Shown: in pieces, positions 6,110 to 10,859 of the stretch | How the letters are laid out: every line of letters starts with the position of its first letter | Numbering within the stretch: the stretch's first letter is position 1 | NCBI GenBank assembly: GCA_025966355.1 | Contig: JAICWZ010000026.1 | Location: 1 to 10,859, forward strand | Source: Thermomicrobiaceae bacterium | GTDB lineage: Bacteria; Chloroflexota; Chloroflexia; Thermomicrobiales; Thermomicrobiaceae | DNA: 10,859 bases | Direction of reading: 5' to 3' | Translations under genes and position numbers: made by a program | The notes under the pieces: generated by a model | Seen by the model: only the letters and a program-made list of their open reading frames with translations | Told to the model about the DNA's origin: nothing | Database searches by the model: none

Positions 6110-6966
6110 ACGTCGCCATCATTGCCCGGCTGACGGTGCGCGAGGCGTTTCGGCGCAAGGTCATTCTCGGCGTGGTGCTGCTCAGTCTTGCCTTCATCGC
6201 CCTCTACGCGCTCGGCTTTCATCTCTTTCGAGACAACTATCTCAGCCTCGAGGCGCGACGCTCCGCACGAACCGGTGCCGGCCCGGCACCGAGCTACGCC
6301 GTCTCGGCCAGCGCGATGGTGCTGCTTGGACTGTACACGGTCAATTTCCTCACCGGCATCATGACGATCTTCGCGGCCGTCGGTACCGTCGCCGGTGAGA
6401 TCGAGGCGGGAACGCTCGATGCGATCGTGCCGAAGCCGATCAGCCGCTGGCAGATCATCACCGGCAAATATCTCGGCTTCGCTCTCATGCTCTCGGCCTA
6501 CATCGCCCTGATGGTCTGCGGCGTCGCACTCACCGCTCATCTGGTGGGGCACTACGGACCGCCCCATCTGGTCCACGGCACGCTGCTCGTCATCCTCGTC
6601 TCGATGATCCTGCTCAGCCTGACGATGCTTGGTAGCACGCTCTTTTCGACGATGACGAACGGGATTATCGTCTTCATGCTCTACGGCGTCGCCGTGACCG
6701 GCGGGCTGGTCGAACAGCTCGGAACCGCGCTCAACAGCGACACGATGGTGAAGATCGGCGTTGGGTCGAGCATTCTGCTGCCGAGTGATAGCATGTGGCG
6801 GTTGGCGAGCTACGTTGTGCAGCCGAGCCTGGCGATTAGCTTCATCGGGCCAAATCCGCTCGGCACGACGGTGCCGCCGAGCGATCGGGCGGTGCATTAC
6901 TCGATCGTCTACTGCCTCATGCTGGTGATCGGCTCGGTGCTCGTCTTCCAGCGACGTGATCTCTGA
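6106..6966 (+). CDS. ABC-2 type exporter membrane protein
   Basis: This 286-residue permease has six likely membrane segments (about 18-40, 69-95, 121-147, 158-180, 186-207 and 265-282). Between segments 2 and 3 is EIEAGTLDAIVPKPISRWQI, a stretch characteristic of ABC-2 permeases of the NosY/NatB kind and probably part of the contact with the ATPase. The charged N-terminus (TVREAFRRK) is also typical. It starts with GTG at 6106, inside the last codons of the ATPase gene, so the two are translationally coupled. It probably dimerises and exports a drug, ion or lipid-like substrate, which sequence alone does not identify. Confidence 0.92.
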   Translation: MNVAIIARLTVREAFRRKVILGVVLLSLAFIALYALGFHLFRDNYLSLEARRSARTGAGPAPSYAVSASAMVLLGLYTVNFLTGIMTIFAAVGTVAGEIEAGTLDAIVPKPISRWQIITGKYLGFALMLSAYIALMVCGVALTAHLVGHYGPPHLVHGTLLVILVSMILLSLTMLGSTLFSTMTNGIIVFMLYGVAVTGGLVEQLGTALNSDTMVKIGVGSSILLPSDSMWRLASYVVQPSLAISFIGPNPLGTTVPPSDRAVHYSIVYCLMLVIGSVLVFQRRDL

Positions 6967-7012
6967 CCTAAATCGCGACTTCGCAAGCGCTCCCACCAAC
7001 GCATGCGCATGA

Positions 7013-7034
7013 ACCGCGGCCCCCATGCCGCGGT
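7013..7034 (+). terminator. Perfect 8-bp hairpin after the ABC exporter operon
   Basis: ACCGCGGC (7013-7020) pairs with GCCGCGGT (7027-7034) around CCCCAT. It lies 47 bases past the permease stop. The absence of a following T run makes it a candidate rather than a certain intrinsic terminator. Confidence 0.45.
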
Positions 7035-7192
7035 CGCGGCCTGCTTCGTGTGTGCCGAATCTGACCCCGATTGAACCTCTTTAGAAATTGTTAACAGCAA
7101 ATTCAAAACGCGTCGCTATGCTGGCATTGATTCTTTCGTCCAGAAGCCGAGCTCGTTGTTTCGTGACGATTCGAATGGTGGTTGGTGATGCG

Positions 7193-8416
7193 ATGAGTGA
7201 ACAACTTCGGAGTTGGCAGACGCAGTGGATGCTCGTGGGTGTGTTGGTGATTGGCGCATTCCTGACCGCGCTAAACGCCACGCTGATGAGCCCGCTTCTG
7301 GTTGGGATCGCTCGTCAACTCCGTGTGTCGGACGGTGCCGCAGGACAACTTGTCACCATTGGCTCAACATTTGCCGGCCTAACCGCGCTCGCCGCTGTTC
7401 CGTTCGCCAGTCGCTACTCCCACATGGCACTCTTGCGCTTCGAAGTTGCGCTCCTCGGAGGTGGCACGCTGTTGTCCGTCATCTCCCCCAATTTCTGGTG
7501 CCTGGCGATCGGCCGGGCGATTGCGGGCATCGGCGGCGCCGCGATTTTCGGGATATGCCTCGCGGCGGTCGGTGAGCGTTTCTCCGACGCGGATGAGCGC
7601 AACAAGGTCATCGGAATTGTGGGCACGGCCGGCACACTTGGCTCGATCCTTGGACTGCCCGTGATGACGCAAATCATGGCATTGACCGACTGGCGCTGGG
7701 CGATGGCCGTCGTCATTCCGCTCAGCGTGATCGTCTTCATCGGGACAACGCAGGTCCCCGGTTCGATCAGACGGGAAAGCCAACCAACGGCGTGGAACTG
7801 GACCGCCGGTTATCGCGAATTGCTCGGCCAGTCGTCGACGATTTGGTTGTTGGCGGCGATGATCATCAGTTGCATGTGTTGGTCCGGTTGGCTCGTTTAC
7901 TTCGCGGCCTATACCGAAAATGTCTTTGACGTAGGCGCGAATCAGCTGAGTCTCATGTATCTGCTCGGCGGCGCGAGTTCGGTGCTCGGCAACATCGTGC
8001 TCCCCGGCGTGATCCGTCGTACGTCGACGCTCGGAGTGGTGATGACGTCCCTGGTGGTACTGTCACTTACGCTGCTGGCCGCCAGCCTCATTGTCACAGC
8101 ATCCTGGATGCTCTTTGTGTTCATTTTGATTGCAAATGGGTTTAGCGTCATGGTATATACCGGGATAAGTATTCTGCTGCTCGAGTCACTTCCAGAGGCG
8201 CAAACCGTGGTGATGACCGCGCAGGCAGCCAGTTTTGAACTGGGGTGGTTGCTGGGGGCGGCTGTGACGGGTGCCGCGCTGAGCGTGCTCGGGAGTTACC
8301 GCAACGTATTCGGTATGCTCGGTCTCGTGCTTCCAATCGCGATCATCTGCCTCGTCGCGAGCGCCCGTGCGGGCACCGTCATGGACGCGCCCGAGCTGGC
8401 TTCGTCAACCGGATAG
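7193..8416 (+). CDS. MFS transporter, 12-helix efflux-type permease
   Basis: This 407-residue protein has about 12 hydrophobic helices in two halves separated by a hydrophilic loop near 186-212. Two family motifs support a drug or sugar efflux (DHA1/AraJ-like) member: a degenerate motif A in the loop between helices 2 and 3 (FASRYSHMALLR, 71-82) and a motif-C-like stretch in helix 5 (GIVGTAGTLGSILGLPV, 141-157), usual for antiporters. ATG 7193 is chosen because the first helix starts about 13 residues later; ATG 7175 and TTG 7088 are in frame but would add 6 or 35 residues with no protein-like features. No strong Shine-Dalgarno is seen. It appears to be its own transcription unit; a TATGCT box at 7117-7122 is a weak promoter candidate. 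Substrate unknown. Confidence 0.9.
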   Translation: MSEQLRSWQTQWMLVGVLVIGAFLTALNATLMSPLLVGIARQLRVSDGAAGQLVTIGSTFAGLTALAAVPFASRYSHMALLRFEVALLGGGTLLSVISPNFWCLAIGRAIAGIGGAAIFGICLAAVGERFSDADERNKVIGIVGTAGTLGSILGLPVMTQIMALTDWRWAMAVVIPLSVIVFIGTTQVPGSIRRESQPTAWNWTAGYRELLGQSSTIWLLAAMIISCMCWSGWLVYFAAYTENVFDVGANQLSLMYLLGGASSVLGNIVLPGVIRRTSTLGVVMTSLVVLSLTLLAASLIVTASWMLFVFILIANGFSVMVYTGISILLLESLPEAQTVVMTAQAASFELGWLLGAAVTGAALSVLGSYRNVFGMLGLVLPIAIICLVASARAGTVMDAPELASSTG

Positions 8417-8427
8417 CGCGATGCATG

Positions 8428-8446
8428 GCGGGCATAACCGGCCCGC
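8428..8446 (+). terminator. Small hairpin after the MFS gene
   Basis: GCGGGC (8428-8433) pairs with GCCCGC (8441-8446) around a 7-base loop, 11 bases past the stop. The stem is short and no T run follows. Termination here is uncertain. Confidence 0.3.
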
Positions 8447-8497
8447 TCCCCCGAGTTGCGTTTCTTCCCGACCACTTCCCTGTCCCGTGGTTTCCGA

Positions 8498-8520
8498 GCG
8501 GCGAAACGAATTGTCGCCGC
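8498..8520. other. Perfect 7-bp inverted repeat in the MFS-MBL intergenic region
   Basis: GCGGCGA (8498-8504) and TCGCCGC (8514-8520) flank a 9-base AT-richer centre. It lies about 95 bases before the MBL hydrolase start and could be an operator or part of the leader. No other structure or clear promoter was seen in this 196-base gap. Confidence 0.25.
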
Positions 8521-8594
8521 GCTGGATTTCAGCCTTGGAATCCGATAGGCTGGCGGAAAGACCACCGGCCGAAATTGTGGCTGGTGTGTGCGTC

Positions 8595-8603
8595 AAAAGG
8601 GAG
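8595..8603 (+). promoter_or_regulatory. Ribosome binding site of the MBL hydrolase gene
   Basis: AAAAGGGAG lies nine bases before ATG 8613. It supports this start over upstream in-frame ATGs, which overlap the MFS gene and would add residues with no family similarity. Confidence 0.6.
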
Positions 8604-8612
8604 TCCGGCCGT

Positions 8613-9236
8613 ATGCGCGTTCAAACCTTTGCCGCTGGCCCGATCGCGACCAACGCGTTTCTGGTGATCGATGACGCGACGAACGAAGCGGTCATCTTCG
8701 ATGCACCGCCTGATTCCCTCGATGTCCTGACAACCGCGGTACACGATGAAAACGCGCAGGTGACGCTGCTGGTTATCACCCATCATCACTGGGACCATAT
8801 CGGCGACGGCGCCGCGCTCGCCGAAGCGCTCAACGTGCCCGTGGCGGCCCACCCGGCGTCGCTGCCGTTCCTGGAGCACCCGGCCGGTGGGGGGATGCCG
8901 ATCACGCCAATCAACGTCGATCGACTCCTCAACGAGGGTGATTCGGTCGAGATCGGATCGATCAAATTCGAGGTGCTGCACACTCCCGGTCACGCGCCGG
9001 GCGAGATCACGCTCTACAGCGCCGAAAATAAGGCCATGTTCGGCGGAGACACCCTTTTCCCGAATGGATACGGTCGAACCGACATACCGGGCGCCAGCGA
9101 GGAAGAAACGCTGGCCACGCTCCGTCGCCTGCTCGCGCTGCCGGACGACGTCATCGTCTACCCCGGCCACGGCCTCCCCACGACGATCGGTGCCGAGCGT
9201 CGGTGGATGGAGCGCATGACGCGAGGGATGCGGTAA
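8613..9236 (+). CDS. Metallo-beta-lactamase-fold hydrolase, glyoxalase-II-like
   Basis: This 207-residue cytoplasmic enzyme has the full binuclear metal site of the hydroxyacylglutathione-hydrolase type: THHHWDH (His57, His59, Asp61, His62), His127 in HTPGHAPG, Asp146 in GGDTLF and His186 in YPGHG. The N-terminal GPIATNAFLVID is the usual opening of small YcbL-like members. The C-terminal substrate-binding domain of full glyoxalase II is absent, which also fits the short form. It probably hydrolyses a thioester or a similar small ester, but substrates in this family cannot be read from sequence. It stands alone between the MFS gene and a convergent LCP gene. Confidence 0.93.
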   Translation: MRVQTFAAGPIATNAFLVIDDATNEAVIFDAPPDSLDVLTTAVHDENAQVTLLVITHHHWDHIGDGAALAEALNVPVAAHPASLPFLEHPAGGGMPITPINVDRLLNEGDSVEIGSIKFEVLHTPGHAPGEITLYSAENKAMFGGDTLFPNGYGRTDIPGASEEETLATLRRLLALPDDVIVYPGHGLPTTIGAERRWMERMTRGMR

Positions 9237-9246
9237 AAATAAATAA

Positions 9247-9315
9247 CTCGCGCAGAGACGCAGATTTTTTATATTTAAAACTCTGCGTCTCTGCGTCTCT
9301 GCGTCTCTGCGCGAG
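9247..9315. repeat. Inverted-repeat element with 8-bp tandem repeats between convergent genes
   Basis: A perfect 18-base inverted repeat runs from 9247-9264 to 9298-9315, beginning CTCGCGCAGAGACGC. The right side continues inward as an 8-base tandem array CTCTGCGT of almost four copies (9281-9311). The centre (9265-9280) is very AT-rich (T6, then ATATTTAAAA). It fills most of the 94-base gap between the stops of the MBL and LCP genes and could act as a two-way terminator. Similar CGCAGAGACGCAGAG-type repeats recur in many unrelated bacterial genomes (from memory), so it may be a dispersed repeat. No target-site duplication is visible. Confidence 0.8.
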
Positions 9316-9330
9316 AAACTCGTCTCTTCG

Positions 9331-10859
9331 CTACGGCCCTTGCTCATTCGGCGCATCGTTGCCGAGGATGACGACGATGTTCTGGCCGTTGGCCTGGCTC
9401 GGGTCGCCGGAGGTGACGGCGGTGTCGGGCAGTCCGAGCGCCTGGGCGATCAGTCGGGCGGTTGAGAGATTGCCGCTGTAGTCGATCACCTGCGAGGTCG
9501 GGTAGTTGCCGGCATCCGGCGCCTGAGCGACCGTGACGTTCAAGAAGCCGTTGTCGTTCAGCTTGGTCGCCGAGCTGGCGGCCAGCTTGTTGACGAACGT
9601 CCCATTTTCGACGAGCACCTGGGCACGCAAATTCGGCTGCTCGACGGTCGCCTGTGGCGTGGCCGCGTTTGGCAGTGTCGCGCTCCGCGGGATCATCTGA
9701 TTCAGGATCTCGTGCACCTTATCCCAGTCAGGAATCAGGTAGTACGGCTGGCCGGGGTCCCATTGCGAGGTGGTGGCGTCGAGCAAGCTGTAGCTCTGGA
9801 TGTCGGATGTGCTGATTTCGGTGCCGAGCTTGGCGAGCTTGATGGCGTCGCTCGGCGGCAGGTCGGTGCGGATCGTATCGCCCAGTTCCGAAATCAGTTC
9901 CGGAGCCTGCTTGATGAGCCCGAGTGACAGGCTCTGCTGCCGGAGCGCGGTGAGCAGCTGCTGTTGACGGTTGCCGCGCGCGAAGTCGTTGTCGTCATGC
10001 CGGGTGCGGACGTAGCGCAGCGCGGTCTGCCCGTCCATGTGCTGGACGCCGGTGTGAAAGATGACGCGCGTGTAATTGAAATCTTCACCCGGGTATTGAT
10101 CGTCCTTGATCGGTGCAGCGACATCGAGCGTCACGCCGCCGAGGGTGTTGACGATCTTCTCGAAGCCGGAAAAGTCGACGACGGCGTAATAGTCGATCTT
10201 GATGCCAAAGTTGTATTCGACCGTCGCGCGCACCAGGCCCGGCCCGGTAACGTCCGAGAGCTCGCCGTTGGAATAGGCGGCGTTGATCTTGTCCTTGCCG
10301 ACGCCGGGGATCTCGACAAGGAGATCGCGCGGGATCGACATCATCCCGACCTTCTTGGTCGCCGGGTCGACCGTCATGATGATGATCGTATCGGAGAGCG
10401 GCACTTCTCCCTCGGCCTTACGCGAGGCGTTGGTATCGGCCCCGAGGAGCAAGAAGTTGATGCGCTCCTTCTTATCCCAGTCCGGCAGTTGCGCTTCTTG
10501 CGTGGCGCCCGCGACGATGACCGGAGTACCAGCGGCGTTCTTGGTGACGACCGGGCGTGGCACCGAGGTGACGAAGATCTTTTGATAGGCGCTGCGCGCT
10601 TTCATCAGCGTTGGGGCGATCAGGGCGCCGGCGATAATCAGCAAAACGATCGGCGTCGCGATCAGCGCGATCTTCTTGCGGGAGCGGCGTTTGGCAGGCG
10701 GCTCTTCGGGCGGTGATGGCCGGCCGATCTGGCGTGCCGCGACGGCCGCGGCAGCTTCGGGTGAACGGGGCGGCTCGTCGAGTGGCGCTGAGATGTTGAG
10801 TTGCTGGCGGGTGGCGCGAACTTCGGCCGCGGTCAGCCGCGTGCCCTCGTGATAGCGAA
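9331..10859 (-). CDS. LytR-CpsA-Psr (LCP) family envelope glycopolymer transferase, N-terminus missing
   Basis: The frame is open from the right edge to TAG at 9331-9333, giving 508 visible residues; the true start is outside the window. Order: a Pro/Arg/Ala-rich cytoplasmic tail of at least 62 residues, a basic KRRSRKK stop, one membrane helix (visible residues about 63-84), then the LCP domain. LCP hallmarks are RINFLLLGAD, LSDTIIIMTVD, MMSIPRDLLVEIPG, DKINAAY and RYVRTRHDDNDFARGNRQQQ, whose Arg and Asp residues bind the lipid pyrophosphate. The C-terminal LytR_C domain follows (from about LRAQVLVENG). LCP enzymes move polyprenyl-linked glycopolymers onto the cell wall or other envelope acceptors. 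A TTG inside the membrane helix (10644) is not the start, since coding continues upstream. The receiving polymer in this organism is unknown. Confidence 0.94.
   Translation of the reverse strand, partial: RYHEGTRLTAAEVRATRQQLNISAPLDEPPRSPEAAAAVAARQIGRPSPPEEPPAKRRSRKKIALIATPIVLLIIAGALIAPTLMKARSAYQKIFVTSVPRPVVTKNAAGTPVIVAGATQEAQLPDWDKKERINFLLLGADTNASRKAEGEVPLSDTIIIMTVDPATKKVGMMSIPRDLLVEIPGVGKDKINAAYSNGELSDVTGPGLVRATVEYNFGIKIDYYAVVDFSGFEKIVNTLGGVTLDVAAPIKDDQYPGEDFNYTRVIFHTGVQHMDGQTALRYVRTRHDDNDFARGNRQQQLLTALRQQSLSLGLIKQAPELISELGDTIRTDLPPSDAIKLAKLGTEISTSDIQSYSLLDATTSQWDPGQPYYLIPDWDKVHEILNQMIPRSATLPNAATPQATVEQPNLRAQVLVENGTFVNKLAASSATKLNDNGFLNVTVAQAPDAGNYPTSQVIDYSGNLSTARLIAQALGLPDTAVTSGDPSQANGQNIVVILGNDAPNEQGP

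Noticed and set aside
6028..7026. Minus-strand open frame of 332 codons opposite the ABC permease
   Set aside because: Arg/His/Asp-rich shadow of a well-supported membrane protein gene.
9281..9311. Possible CRISPR array
   Set aside because: The repeat unit is 8 bases, copies are contiguous without spacers, and no cas genes are present.
9247..9315. Calling the inverted repeat a MITE or transposon remnant
   Set aside because: Despite the perfect 18-base ends, no target duplication or transposase is visible and the tandem structure is atypical.
8529..9356. Minus-strand open frame that includes an RRDAETQRRR stretch across the repeat
   Set aside because: The stretch is a translation of the inverted-repeat element, and the rest is antisense to the MBL hydrolase gene.
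9964..10716. Plus-strand open frame of 250 codons opposite the LCP gene
   Set aside because: Asp/Arg/Val-rich shadow; the minus strand carries the LCP motifs.

Overview
The window is GC-rich bacterial chromosome with tightly packed, intact genes on both strands. It looks like a Chloroflexota genome, probably near the Thermomicrobia. The clues are the twin-arginine lipoprotein leader of the solute-binding protein (a 20-residue N-tail, then the RR motif, then a Leu-Ala-Ala-Cys lipobox), the LytR-CpsA-Psr protein with a LytR_C domain, and the style of the ECF sigma/anti-sigma pair. This placement is inference from protein style, not from a marker gene.

Layout. 1-1318 (minus): the first 439 residues of a peptide-type ABC transporter solute-binding lipoprotein, cut by the left edge. 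1319-1923: a 605-base divergent intergenic region with several perfect small hairpins and one LacI-operator-like palindrome. 1924-3054 (plus): a membrane-anchored HtrA/DegS-like serine protease, followed by a double-stem terminator-like structure. 3222-3809 and 3820-4989 (plus): a translationally coupled ECF sigma factor and a zinc-finger, single-pass anti-sigma factor; the latter has an internal ribosome site and in-frame ATG just before its membrane helix. 5129-6109 and 6106-6966 (plus): a two-gene ABC-2 type exporter with a 4-base overlap. 7193-8416 (plus): a 12-helix MFS efflux-type permease. 8613-9236 (plus): a metallo-beta-lactamase-fold, glyoxalase-II-like hydrolase. 9247-9315: an 18-bp perfect inverted repeat containing 8-bp tandem repeats, between convergent genes. 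9331-10859 (minus): a LytR-CpsA-Psr cell-envelope glycopolymer transferase running off the right edge.

How the genes work together. The best-supported link is HtrA - ECF sigma - membrane anti-sigma. The protease faces the outside of the membrane with one PDZ domain, and the anti-sigma factor has a large extracytoplasmic domain. This resembles the DegS-RseA-sigmaE logic of envelope stress sensing, but no such pathway is proven here. The LCP protein also acts at the envelope. The ABC exporter, MFS permease and MBL hydrolase look like separate transcription units with no obvious shared pathway. I see no defence system, prophage, CRISPR array, tRNA, rRNA or insertion sequence. The most unusual items are the possible two-product anti-sigma gene, the hairpin-rich divergent region and the inverted-repeat element at 9247-9315.
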